From Glossina fuscipes (lineage: Eukaryota > Arthropoda > Insecta > Diptera > Glossinidae), in NCBI RefSeq assembly GCF_014805625.2, contig NW_023998422.1:2534126-2598125 (forward strand): DNA of 64,000 nucleotides, given 5' to 3'. Shown piece after piece: positions 33,366 to 45,560 of the stretch; the first letter of the stretch is position 1; each line of letters opens with the position of its first letter. A program made the position numbers and the translations under genes. Below the pieces are notes generated by a model that saw only the letters and a list, made by a program, of their open reading frames with translations, was not told the DNA's origin and did not search any database.

Positions 33366-36300
33366 TGGAACCTTCCTCTATATAATCGTTGCTAGGAAAA
33401 GTGAGACTTTATGCGGCAAAAGCGCCTAATTATTAATATTTCTTAACGGAAAGTAGTCCGTCATAGTAGTTTGAAATAAAAATTAACTGCAGGAAATTTG
33501 TATGCCTACCAAGCTCGCGCTATGTAAGTGTTTTCATGAAAAGTAGGCCTTCATGGGGGCAATAGGTCTAATTTTCAACATTTAATAGTGACAATTGGTC
33601 CCTAATAATACCTTGATATGAAAGTAGCGGCATCAAAGTTGGACTCTGTGGGCATATTGCTTAGAGCGCAATACATATAAGAATTGAACATTCCCAAGGA
33701 AAGAAGATGTAATTTTTGCCAATTTGTCGCAAAAAATAAACGAAGGAATCTATTACATAATGTGGCGTAAGGTATTCAATAGTTGCCTTTACCCGATTTT
33801 GCAATGTTTTATTGATAAACTTATAATCCTGTTTTTTTTTCTAATATATATATTCGATTTTCTACATGAACATAATATCGTCTCTTTGCGAAAGCTTTTT
33901 AAAAGCCGCATAATTCAGGTTACATGGAGCATTTAACAAAGCCATAATCAATGTTCCTGCTAAACGGCCTAGAAAAGAAGTCAGTCTATCGTTAATAATC
34001 CTTCAATTTCTATGACAGCAAGGCCGAACATAAAATTAAATACGAAAGTAAAAGAAAAGAAAGAAGCATTTTAACAAACCGTTCGGATTTATATATAGCG
34101 CATCTGGTTAATGAAGATTTGTAAAAACAAAAAAATAAAAATAAAAAATAAACGTCTTAAGAAAGCGTAACAAATAAAAGCAAATCGATCATATGTATGT
34201 GACAGTAGTAAAAGTGACCTCAATGTACGTAAGCTGTTACTCTGTGACTGCGACACTTGATACATTTATTCTCTCTATGTTTATATTATTGTTAATATGC
34301 AAACAAAAAACAAGACGCAATTATCATATGCGGCACTTGTCACATTCCATAACTGACAAATCAAATTAAAAGTATGACAGCATACTACATATACAAAGAT
34401 ATACAAAGATTGTGGGCGCTAACAACAACCGTAACAGTATAAAGAGAGAAAAAACCAGTTTTGAAAAGAGAAAATATTTTACTAGACTAACTGATGACTT
34501 TCACCCGGCCAGCAAAACGAGAGGAGACGATTTTAACATATATATTGTATAAACCAATATATAAATTGAAATTATAATTAGAAATTATTATAATTGATAT
34601 TTAACCTGCTGATATCAATTTTACTAAATGAAAACGTAATTGCGGTGAAATTCAAAATATTTGTAATTAAAAGCATCGTTTATACCTATAACACAGGCAG
34701 GATATATTAGATTAGTCAAACGATTTTTATAAACAAATATAAATATTTTGCTAATATCATTAACTATGTATATGCTCTGTTTATATAGGCGGTGACGGAC
34801 TCCGCGCACCCGATATATCTGTCTGTGCGTTCAAATCATTAGTAGTAAAAAAAGGTTTTATTTAAAAAAAATGTGGTCTCAGAGTAAAATAAGAGTTCCG
34901 TTAAATTGGTTCCTGTGATCTGTTTAGAAATAACCAGAAACCTGTGGAGTGTCCTTTCTTTTTAAATTGCAGTCTCCACATGTCCTTAAGTTTTGCTATC
35001 TTCAAATTCTTCTTCATAAAGTCTCCACATCCCGTTAGAAGATAAACCCACAACAATGTATACACAGTAGCCCAAGAAGGTCTATATACAGTCTCGCCAT
35101 TTTTATATAAAAATCTTGAGTGTTTATTTAATATAATATATACATATATACATTTTATTACCTTCGATCCACGAAAGCAGTTTTTAAAAAGGGAAACATT
35201 AACTTTCCGCGCTGTAGGCAAACTTCATTGGACCATCGTATATAAAATGGAGAATGAAATGGAATATGGTTCTCAGTTTGTGCAAGTACCTACAAGGTCT
35301 TGGCGGAACGTATAAAAATATGATTTTTAAAGTATGTGCGATGTTTAAAATACGATATGCGATCGATATTTCGAACGAATGAATATGCTTTCGCTTTGTC
35401 TTGCAATTAAATACCGTCCGCAAACTAAATTCGGCTTAACTCGAATGTAATTTAATTCATGTTTTCTTCTTCTTCTTCACCTGCGAGTCAGCAAATCAAC
35501 ATCAATTGATTTACTGGGTTGAGTGAGAAAGGTTCACGTATTGTTGTTTTGCTTTGGGTAGTCGAGAAATCGTCATAGTTCCATTGTGCAGTATATTAAA
35601 TACCCTACGGTATTTCACTTCGCCTAATCCAATCCTTCTTCTAAAATATCAAAAATTATATCTTGTTATTTTAGTCCAAATTTACTAAGTGTAAGGAAGC
35701 AAACATTTCGTATGATTGTCTATGCCAGGATACCACTCAGTGAGTGCGTGACAAGTGCCCTGACAAGAAAACTTCTTTGTTTGGACAGCAATTTATTCTC
35801 CTAAATAGATTAGTGTTAGAATTTAGTTGGCTAAATAATCCGCTGTTGCTCACTTGCTCTCTGTAACACTTACTCTTATTTGCTATAATTCATCATTCAT
35901 AATCTAACGCCTTTGTCCACACACTTTATATTATTTATCTATATCTGTTGAAGAGTATGCATTGCCTACGAACAGAGGGCACAGCACACTTCTGTTCAGG
36001 TCGAAAGCTCGAGCCAGGAGTAGTCGGAAGGGAAGTCTTACATTTACATTAAATTTGCTTGAATCGGCGGCATTGCCAGTCAGTCAGTCGTTGCGGTCGT
36101 AAAAAAGGCCCGATCGTATCTCAATCAAGGCGATCTATCTATCAAAAAAAAAAAATGTCAGTGTGATTCGATAGACAGAGGGACAAACTGCAAGTAGTTA
36201 AGGCTTATAAGTGTATGATGTTTGATTTTATAATTTTTATGTGTGCATATAAACGGTATAAACGCTATGTGTTCAGCAAGCAGTTAATGATTGATCTTTA

Positions 36301-36428
36301 ATGTTTCGCTGCATTGCATTTTTAATTAATAATAATGTAAAATGCGTTATAAATATGATCGTGTCGTGATTAAAAAAAAATCACTTACAACTACCATTAG
36401 CATCACCATTATGCATTGTCCGTTATAG
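33366..36428. other. No gene recognised
   Basis: Two overlapping minus-strand frames (34901-35221 and 35199-35423) are open, with no recognised motif. A palindromic 'aaatacc-ctac-ggtattt' lies near 35600. Otherwise nothing. Confidence 0.45.
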
Positions 36429-36450
36429 ATATATATATATATATATATAT
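36429..36450. repeat. (AT)n microsatellite
   Basis: About 22 alternating A and T bases. Confidence 0.9.
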
Positions 36451-37502
36451 TCACAGTTATTTTCCCATTTTCCTCGTTCGTTCTTCTTTTAATCCCTTTA
36501 CGAAGCTTCCTTCTTCCTCGTATGTAATTTATGAAAACGTTTGGTGACTTGTATAAGGCAATTAAACATGTTTTAAACACATGTACATACACATACGCAT
36601 ATCTGACTATCTATACACAAGTCTTAGAGATGTTCACTTTTGTGTTTATCTAACGATATGTGTCTTAACGAGATGGTTAACCACACGATGAGTGGGGATT
36701 TAAGTTTAACAGTGCAAGCCATTTACATATCAACCTAAACATGTTCGCATATATTGAGGCATATATTCTCTTCTAAACGTAACCGTACGTAATCGTAGCA
36801 GCGTATAAAACTTCCATTTTTATATTTTTTTTTTTGTCATTTTTAACTTCATTTCTTTTTTGTTTTTAAAAAACGCTTTTATGCGAAAGAGAGAGAAATA
36901 AAAAAAATAAAAAAAAAAATACATTTTGGTTAAAGGCCTCCCAAAAGACCTTTTAGTTTAGTTACAATAAAGTCCAGAACAACTTAGAAATGATATGAAG
37001 GCTAGAAAATGTGAGCTTAACTAGTCTAGCCTTTTGAGGCTTGTAACCGACGAGAGGGGAGATTTACAGGAATCAACTTAAACCTTATAAAAAAAAACTC
37101 TTCCGCTTGTTTGTTAATTTTTCAACTCGTTCTAAGTAATAATTTATGGCTTCATGGCTACGTTAGATGCTTTAGTTTCATTCGTAACGGTTTTAAGCTA
37201 ACATATACACATCACATAGATCTTGTATTATTTGTGTGCACACACATACATATGTACATAATAAATCTTAATTGTATTTTTTTTCCTCTTCCAACCTTAA
37301 TGCTATGTGGCATTTTTCTTTAAATCTTTATTTTAATTTATTAGATTTTAGTTAGCTTTACGATGAATTTATCTGTTACTTAAAAACCGTTCAGACTCCT
37401 ATTGCAGCTTATGCCTTGTAGTGCAGTGAAAAGAAATAAAGTGGTTTTAGATCACAGTCTTAAGTGTGCTCGTAAGCCTTATTTTTTTTTTTTTTTTTTT
37501 TA

Positions 37503-37533
<31 letters not shown>

Positions 37534-38250
37534 TATCTCTCTCTCTCTCTCTCAACTGAGCTGTCACATTCTTGTTTTGCTGATTTTTATCCGTAATTTA
37601 TAAAAATAAACATTTGATTTTTTCTTCAAAAAAAAAAAAAAAAAAAAAAAAGCAAATATTGTGTTGTATTGAAAAGCTCTCGATAAAGAAGTTGAAGTAT
37701 GGCCTTGAGTGTCTGCAGAATTTATGGCCCCTTGTAAGGAAACTCTTCTTAATAATGCATAGGAAGACAAGCAACGAATGATATTCGACTTATAATGAAT
37801 TTTACAATGCCAGCCATTCACTCGCGTTTGCATGCACGGATATGGGGACATAGTTACATACCTTACGCGTTATGCTACGTTTTCATAAAAAATGCAGAGC
37901 ATATGCATGTCTTCTTAATAAAGTAATTAAATGATTAAATGCCACACAGCTAAAGCTCTACATCAAAGTACATCTAATGATCTACGTGTATGCTGGCTTT
38001 GGTCTTCTGACCCTTGAAGGCATTACAGAGCATTTCTTTATATGATTTACTTATTAAAGTTTTTTTACATCAGTTTTACAACATAATGTCAGATAACTGT
38101 TGATTGCTTCGAGCTTTGCTTCTTCTTTGTAGCACAACTATCGAGAAGTGTGTTACGTGTATTCTCATATCATCCAAAAGCTTGCATAGAGTTTGGCTGA
38201 ACTAAGGGAGCTGTGACTGAAACTGAAAACGATCTAATATTTAAACATAG
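36451..38250. other. No gene recognised; low-complexity tracts
   Basis: Contains poly(T) 37482-37501, (CT)n 37503-37553 and poly(A) 37628-37651. The frames across them are repeat artefacts. Confidence 0.55.
37482..37553. repeat. Poly(T) then (CT)n tract
   Basis: 20 T followed by about 50 bases of CT repeats with TATC interruptions. Confidence 0.95.
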
Positions 38251-38312
38251 CGCTTGGGCGGTGGGATAAGACTCGCGGCTGCTAAATCGATGACCACGGG
38301 CTCGTCTACAGT
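38251..38312 (+). repeat. tRNA-like sequence (pseudo-tRNA or SINE head)
   Basis: A degenerate A box (TGGGCGGTGGGA, 38255) and B box (GGCTCGTCTAC, 38299) are 44 bases apart, the spacing found in real tRNA genes. Between them 'ggctgctaaatcgatgacc' looks like an anticodon arm. The stems do not close well, so it is probably not a functional tRNA. Confidence 0.3.
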
Positions 38313-38799
38313 GGCTACATATACTGGTTTCTTAGAGCAGAAAAAAGTAGATGATACCTACGTAGAACTAGTTTCTATCTAGCTTCTTCAGTTGTCGATA
38401 TAGATAATACTTTCTTCTTGCACTCTTGGCTGTCAGACCGACAATAGACTTTTTCTATTCTTGGCTCTTCTTCTTTTCGATACTGCTGGACACATGACAT
38501 TACCTTTATATTCTTAGCCAGCAGTCGGCATTTAATTTGTAATTAGATGTCAGGAGGGCATTTCGCTCATTCGCTCATTTCTCCAATTATGAGTTCCGGG
38601 TAAAGATAAGGGGAACGTATGCGAACGGAATGACGCACGATGCACCAATAAAACAGAGTGAAATTAGAACGGGTCAGCGGAGCCGGCGTAGGAGAGTACT
38701 CCTATAACAGTGAAATTAGAAACTGAACGACTAGGCCTTTGAAAATTATCATTAGTGCAGCATAAGAAGTTAGCATAAATGCCAGTTTGCCCGATGAAG
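38313..38799. other. No gene recognised
   Basis: No domain or repeat recognised. Confidence 0.5.
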
Positions 38800-39145
38800 T
38801 TTGCAATACTACACCACTTGTGGTACAAGAGCATATTAAGTTTGTGGGGATCCCGGAACGACTTGGGATAGACCCACCTTTTATTATACCGATTGGTTCA
38901 AATAACTTGTCCCTCCGTCTGTCTCGTTTCCTTGTACTCTGACCGTAATTTTTGAGGTAATTCGATAAAATTTGATGCAGTGACTTGTTTAGACGCAAGA
39001 ACGAACGCTATTCAAAATCGTTGGGACTTTTCAACCATTTCCGGTATAACGCCTCACTTTGGCAAGTCATTACATGAATGGTAAGATAGCGTAGGGCATT
39101 TTATAGTGGTCCTTATCCACTATGCTGTTTTTACTTGTTTTATGG
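38800..39145 (+). repeat. Dispersed repeat family A, copy 6
   Basis: Carries 'ctacaccacttgtggtac', 'gatagacccaccttttatta', 'ccgtctgtctcg' and 'gcctcactttggcaag', and ends near 39145 with 'ccactatgctgtttttacttg'. A compact copy of about 345 bases. Confidence 0.65.
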
Positions 39146-39696
39146 TAAGCTAAGAATCCGTAAAGAAGAATCAATAGATAGCATACACGCATGCACATGT
39201 TGCAATGACCAAGAAGCAACACCAATTCAATTTTATCTTTCTATTTATTAATCCAAATCTATTTGGTTGCCTTTAAAGCAATCCTTCTCCAATACTATAC
39301 ACTAATGCCAACATTTTCTCCTCGAACGCTTCAAAGCTTTTAAATATTTCTGATATTCGATATGCTTGCGCAATTCAATTTGAATATTGGTCTTACTTTT
39401 TTGACGCAGCACTATAATATATGAAAAGGTCTATTCCATTTCAGTGGAGCCCTAGAAAAAGTGTAAATTTTCTTGGGAGACACATGTGGGTGGTTCAGTC
39501 CTTTGCAGTGTTTGCCATATTCGGAAAAGTTTTATCAGAATTTGCAATCAAAGGAAAACTAACTTTAATTGTATATATTGTTCTCCATATATATAAAATA
39601 ATAAATGTATGCAGCTTAATAATATAAATATTTCATAAATTATTCATTCACTTCTTTAAAATATTTATATTACAAGTTGTGACATTTTCTCTCTAT
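39146..39696. other. No gene recognised
   Basis: A plus frame of 68 codons (39421-39627) has no known motif. Confidence 0.5.
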
Positions 39697-40495
39697 GCCC
39701 ATCACCGAACGATAAATATTCATTTTGGCCAAACGTTTGCAGGAAGGAGGCATCAGAGACACGACAAAGTATGCATATTCTTGATCGGCATCAAATTCTA
39801 AATTGTTTTAAATATGTCCGTCTGTCCGTCTGTCCGTCTGCGTAATGTCTATTTTAATCATTTTCCTATCGACTTGAAATTTGGCAGTGATATTGGAAGT
39901 TCTTGCATTCAGATTGGTATTGAAAATGGGCCAAATTGGTCGAAGGACACGCCCACAGCATCACGCGATCTGAGGAAAAAGGAATGAAAAATTGGCTTTA
40001 GAGCACATAAATGCATAATAATTTGAAACCATATTCTATGGGCGATGGAAAAAATTGACCACGCCTAGCCAATATTAGGGTGTATCCATATGCAATTGTA
40101 TTTTCAATATCTTTATAACGCGAAGAAACAAGCTTCGAAAACTGCATAAAATATACAAATTCTTGGCCAGTTCCAAATTTGGAATGCATCTAAGCATGTC
40201 CGCCTGTTCGTCTGTCCATATGTCCGTTTGCGCAACTTTGTAGTAATTGTGGTAAACATTCTCCCGTTAGCGAAAATGAAGATATCGCCTGCAATTTTGC
40301 AAAAAAATTTGATGCCTACAACCCCCATGTGCCAATACGATAAAAACTTTTATTTTGAAAATAGAAAAAGTCAACTGCATCCACTCCATATTATGGAGGA
40401 TGAAAATTTTCTTTCTTTACTTTTTTTTGTCTTTTTTAGGATAACGATGATGGGTATAAAAGATTCGTTGTCGACCGAATTTAATTTTCTTACTT
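39697..40495 (+). repeat. Dispersed repeat family B, copy 3 (near full length)
   Basis: Begins 'tatgcccatcaccgaacg', continues 'aaagtatgcatattcttgat' and 'cggcatcaaattc', then a triple 'tgtccgtc' run (about 39814), 'tatcgacttgaaatttggca' and 'ggacacgcccaca'. It ends 'gatgggtataaaagattcg' then 'cgaccgaattta' near 40485. This copy shows the INE-1-like order most clearly. A second inner set of the same blocks at 40110-40225 suggests an internal duplication or a nested copy. Confidence 0.65.
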
Positions 40496-41758
40496 ATCTA
40501 AATTGACAAAGTTCTTCGTTAACTTTAGATGGAACAAACAAATTTATCAATTCAAACTTTTTCTAAAATCGTCCGAAGAAGAGAAGACTTAGACTAGAAA
40601 AAAACATTTCTATTTTTTTTCTTCTTTTCTTTTCTTTTCTTTTATATAAATAATAATAAGTGAGGATGTAAAGTGCAGCATTCCCGTTAAGTTGTTTATG
40701 TTACTTATTCATTTTTTGGAAGATAAGGCAAGCAAATGAAGAAACAAATATTTTTACTTAAATAGATTTCAAGCGTAAATTTGCTTTTAACTGCAATACT
40801 TGCAATACAATTTCTGCTTGCCAGACAGGAAAGATCTGGAATTAATTGTTGTTTGATCGATGATTTCGTTGAGTCAGTGACAGTGAGAATAAATGACTGA
40901 AGTCACAAACAAAAGTCGAGACAAATTACTTGCTATTCAATATTTTTACTTTTTTAGTTGTAGTTGTAGAAGAAGCGTAAACAAGTATTTGTGCGGATGG
41001 GTAGATAAATGGGTTTTTCACTTTTAACACATAAAGTTGATTAGAAGTGACTTGCGTTGGTGCGATGCTTGTTCGTAGATAGTTAGTTTTCTTCTCTAGA
41101 TTTATTATCTAAAGTTTGGAAGAGCGTATCTTCTCAAATTATTAACAACATCATAATAAGCGATAATTGCGTTTTGTGAAAAACTTTCTAAATATTTCTC
41201 TAAACATTTTTCCGGTACTAACGAGGTAAAGCAAGGCTGGTAAAGTAAAGTTTGTTTTGCTGTTTTTTGTCAGCTATTAATCAAGGGTGTGTGTTAAAGT
41301 TGTTATAAATGTTTTCCTTTTTTTATTTTTATTTTTTTTTATTTATTTTTTTTTTATTTTTGTTTTGAATGTCTTTACAAGAATGACATTTAGAAAATTG
41401 AGCAGTCGCTGTTGATTTTGTTTTTGTTTTCTTTAGTTTTGTTTTTTTTTTTTTTTTTTGCGGTTGATAGATATGGAAGAGAGTGTTGTAACCTGTGGGC
41501 TTCATACTTTGTATGGTGTCCTTCTGGGTTGTGTAAAACATTCTTTAGCGTTCAGTGACTCGGATGTTTTTGCCAATTCAAAAACCATAAGTGGAATTTT
41601 GCACCTCGTTTGCTTGTATTTTTCTTTTTTTTGTTTTTTTGTTTTTATTTTGAAGTTTTATTCAGGCACACTCTGACGGGCATGTCAGCCAACTATTGAC
41701 TGCCTATGTGTATGTGGCATGGAATATAAGATAAAAGAAAATAAAAATAGACTAACAA

Positions 41759-41811
<53 letters not shown>

Positions 41812-43379
41812 AAGGAAAAATAAAAACCACAAAAGCAAAAAAGAAAAAAGCAAAAAAAAAGGAAAAGAAACATACAGTAAAAGATGCTATGGTAAAAACC
41901 CTTAAAAGGTTTCGTTGTTGACTGTTGACTGCCAGTCCGCGGAACAAAGGAAACTGTAGACATATATATTTACACACAAACGCGTGCGAATAGATAAATA
42001 AGTATATGTGCATACATATAAACATAAGAACTGCTTCACCACCATATATGGCTATTAAGTTAAGACAACGACGGCTGTAAATGCAAGACAATGCTTAGTT
42101 TTTAGATTCGCTTTTTAATACTCTCCGGAACTCACTCCCCAATTACACATTAACCAATTTTGGTTGTGAGTGATTTGTTGTTAGTGTCAAAATATAAATT
42201 ATGTGAAAAACTCGAAACAAAAAAAAAAAAAAACAGCAAAAACAATTTCATTCTCGAGACATTTTGCGCGTGCTTTCTTACTTCCTTTGTGCTTTGTAAC
42301 ATTAAAGTCATAATTTAAATGCAGTTTTCTATAAACATGCAATAATTACAACTAATGCATATATGTATTTTACGTGCACATTTATATGAACTTATATATG
42401 CATATGTAAATATTGTTAAGTTATAGGAGGGGAGCACCAGCAGATTATATGCGACAACAAGTAATAACAATAAAATGACAATAGTTATGTAAATTGTACA
42501 CAATTAGCATTATTAGCATTATATGCATATATATGTATATATATATATATGTGTGTGTGTGTGTATGCGTTTAGGTAAAGTCTTGTGCAGGTATAAAATT
42601 GCTAGTTAGAAACTCATATTGAGTCTGTAGACACTAGCTAGCGGCAACATAGAGTGCATATATGTGCGTATATAACATTATATGCACATATATAAGACTA
42701 TATACATGTGGAAGTTGTATCGCAATATTGAAGTAACAAACTTAGAGAATGCATAAGTTTATTTATGCGTCTGTGTATTTCTTTATGTGCATGTGTATGC
42801 TTGTGCATTGTGCGTATATATGCATATGTGTTATGTATATATTCGTACAATAGGATGCTATATTTTTTTTTTTTTTTCCTTTCCTATGCTTTTCCTTTAC
42901 CGCAAAATCACAAAAAACAAAGAGTTCGAGTGTGTACAATGTGTCTATAGTAAATAGAATCGAACTAAAAGCACACTTCTACGAATGAACCAATTAGGGT
43001 AGAGGAAAAATCAACTTTTATTCTTATTAAAGAAATTTGAAATTTTAGCCAAACATTTGAAAATACCAGGAAGCATATCGTTTTGTACGCCAAGCTTCGT
43101 AGTACAATCAATTATGTTCCACATATTCCATGTCTACCACGAAGACATGAAGTAGAAAAAATAGTTCATTAGTTCAATTATGCAGCATCAGTCAATAAAT
43201 GGTTAGCATGATGCATGAATGTCGCCGCCATTGACGAATCGATATGACTTTTAGATAGCACCATTTTTACAAAAGAAATGTATCAGAATTTCATGACATT
43301 CCGATCATTACGACGCATAGTATGGAAACATAGTTACACTTCTTTCCTTGCTGACGCTAATTTGGTAATTTTCATAGTA
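40496..43379. other. No gene recognised; simple repeats
   Basis: Contains a T-rich stretch at 41325-41460, (CA)n at 41760-41807 and an (AT)n/(GT)n tract near 42530-42565. Long minus-strand frames over the (CA)n (Cys-Val repeats) are artefacts. Confidence 0.5.
41760..41807. repeat. (CA)n microsatellite
   Basis: About 48 bases of uninterrupted CA repeat, the longest pure dinucleotide run in the window. Confidence 0.97.
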
Positions 43380-43875
43380 ATGAAAAAATGTAAAATTTCG
43401 TTTGTTGATTTTTGATGAGAAAACATAAGGCTTGAAAGTTGCTTTGACGACTTTTGTCTGTTCGCTAAATTTAAAAAAACTCATAGGCACACTAATGATG
43501 CTGAACGCTTTGCTCGCCCGAATTCGGCAGTTGTTCCAAAAAAAATCCTCGTTTTAGGAGACCGAAAAGTGAAGTTGTCTAAAGTAGCTGGCACCCTAAA
43601 GATACCTAAAAGTAGCCCATTCGCTATTCCATTTGATCCTTTTCTCAAGAGAAAGATCTGTTTGAAATGAGTGACACGATTGCTCCCTTTTAACTCAAAA
43701 TAACAATCTGTTGGAGTCGTTTAGGCGGCGGTGTTTTTATGCGATATATAAGAATGTTGACAGGTTATGGCTTCCGTATTTTGGGATGTGCGTCGTATAA
43801 TATTCACTGACTATCTTAAAGAGAAACAAAGGATCGATAGTGAAAATCATGTAACATTGTAAGTGCCTTTGAATA
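43380..43875 (+). mobile_element. Mariner transposase relic, N-terminal half
   Basis: A broken plus-strand reading begins MKKCKISFVDF and, after stops and a frameshift, gives LFAKFKK then HTNDAERFARPNSAVVPKKI. It continues VLGDRKVKLSKVAGTLKIPK, then KICLK*VTRLLPFNSK, and then MASVFWDVRRIIFTDYLKEK. These match, in order, the mariner helix-turn-helix region, the WVPRLLT.DQK segment, and the (V/M)A(S/T)VFWDA.GII.IDYL segment. The part that should hold the first catalytic Asp (MDETW) is deleted between the last two blocks. The sequence after about 43875 does not continue the protein; the C-terminal part is found inverted at 43984-44195. Confidence 0.8.
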
Positions 43876-43983
43876 AGTAAATTTTAAGGAAATAGCAAGC
43901 AAGACCGAAAACAAGTTAAGTGATGGGTTATATACATACAAAGTGAGAAGGCGGACTCTGTATTGTTCTCGAAAAATATTTAT

Positions 43984-44195
43984 TTATTCATTAATATCTA
44001 CATTTGTTCCCTTTAAAGCCTTCTTGTGCTGGCGCTTTTTCCAATTCTCGAAACTCTTCTGATATGCGCTTTCCGGTATAGCCTTGAGGTTTTTCAGCGA
44101 TGCGGTCTTCATCCCCTTAATCGTGGCGGAACCGCGTCAATTTTGGGAACCTGAAGAAGTCACAGGGGGATAAGTCCGGTGAAAACCCGTCCATC
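43984..44195 (-). mobile_element. Mariner transposase relic, C-terminal part, inverted
   Basis: On the minus strand FSPDLSPCDFFRFPKL (about 44190-44143) matches the mariner motif YSPDLAPCDFFLFPKL with the third catalytic Asp. After a frameshift comes SLKNLKAIPESAYQKSFENW, then KKRQHKKALKGTN and VDINE-stop at 43984. This matches the usual mariner C terminus, with one Trp lost. The orientation is opposite to the N-terminal half 100 bases away, so either one element was inverted internally or two copies lie tail to tail. The segment with the second Asp (HQDNAPAH) is missing. Inactive. Confidence 0.8.
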
Positions 44196-45284
44196 TTTAC
44201 ATCTGTCAAAAGCAAACTAAAAATGCAAAATGGCTGATAATGGCCACATATGTTAGGGACGCTCTACTCTTTACTTTCTATCAGTATTGGCAAAAATTGT
44301 TCGAGTAACCCTGTTTATGTCGTTCACAAGCAGTCAGTAACTTTAATATTGACATACTTCGAAAATATCAATCGAAGACGTGCTAGATCTTGTCCTACGC
44401 CTTTCTTCCAAATATTTTATCAGACTAAGTTGTTATCATAAATTCATTGGCAAAATATCTCTTCTGGATGAAACTGATGGGGATAAGTAGAATCAAACGG
44501 CATCATAGACTGGCTCTTCCGTTTAGAAATTAATTTATTCTTCTTCCTTAGATTATTTTGACAAAGTTTCTATAGTTTATGTTGCTTTCTTCGGGCGACA
44601 GCAACCTCTGTTATTTTCCTCAAGTTTTTGCAAAAGATTGTAAACCAAATAATAATAATTAATAGTAATTAAAAAAAATTAAAATAAATTATTAGGAATC
44701 TCTTAAAGGATTATAAGCCTAAACCGATCCCTTTAAAAACAGTGTCCACAGGACTAGACCTCAGTTCCGTTACTAACTTTAGATGGATAGATTATAGTAG
44801 TTCATCTTCTACCGCAAGGTCTTCAGTCATATCAATTTGCTTTATATCAGTAAAAGTTTTACAGACACACATAAGATTCGTTGGGATTCGTGTTGGGACA
44901 ACAACGGCGAAGAGTATTTATAGAGATTGATAGATGTTGGTATCACTTCTTACAGGTTTTACTTATAAAACAGAATATCTATCTTAATTTTATAGTTTTC
45001 GGAAGAGGGGCAAAATGATTTGTTTTTGCCAACAGACAATATGTTTATACGCTCTATGGGCGAACTATGTGCTTCTTGGTGTGATGTGTTTCATATTTCC
45101 TGCAGTTTGAAAGCCGCTCGTCTATTTGATAGATTCTAGTGCATATTATTTGATCTTGTATAGCTATCATGAAGTCGGGAATAACCTGCCATTAATTAAC
45201 CACTGATTTAAAGTTTCGTTATACTGATAACGTTGTTATTATTCGTACTAAACTTATGGTAAAGGAGAGTATTAGGATTATACG
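44196..45284. other. No gene recognised
   Basis: AT-rich, with unrecognised short frames (for example 44250-44441 and 44742-44930). It may hold further worn element sequence. Confidence 0.45.
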
Positions 45285-45560
45285 AATGTAGGCAGCACCA
45301 AGAAGGACTTGAAAGAGGGCCACGTATTATGATACCGATCCAATCAAAATCTCAGAATTTCATCCTGATTCCATTTAAGCTTGTCTTTCCATCTGTCCCT
45401 CTTGCTTTCTTGTGTTCAATCTACACACAAATATGGTATACTGACGTGTTTTGGAACAAGAATGATGGCTATTGGAAATGGTCCGCCTTTTCGCCCACTT
45501 CCTACGTAACGCATCTTAGAACATTGTCGTTACATGAATAATAGATTGATGTATGATATT
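45285..45560 (+). repeat. Dispersed repeat family A, copy 7
   Basis: Blocks 'ggcagcaccaagaagga', 'tatgataccgatccaatca', 'aagcttgtctttccatctg' and 'ggaaatggtccgccttttcg' align with copies 5, 6 and 9. Confidence 0.6.

Noticed and set aside
33050..33395. 113-codon plus frame and its minus partner
   Set aside because: Both lie wholly inside a near-complete family B dispersed repeat. Similar frames appear in other copies because the DNA, not a protein, is shared.
41685..42091. Two long minus-strand frames with Cys-Val repeats
   Set aside because: The Cys-Val run is the translated (CA)n microsatellite and the rest is poly(A)-derived Phe.
43767..43830. VFWD read as a mariner catalytic Asp
   Set aside because: In mariners the catalytic Asp residues lie in DETW, HQDN and SPDL motifs. 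VFWD is a conserved non-catalytic segment, so this half has no catalytic residue left.
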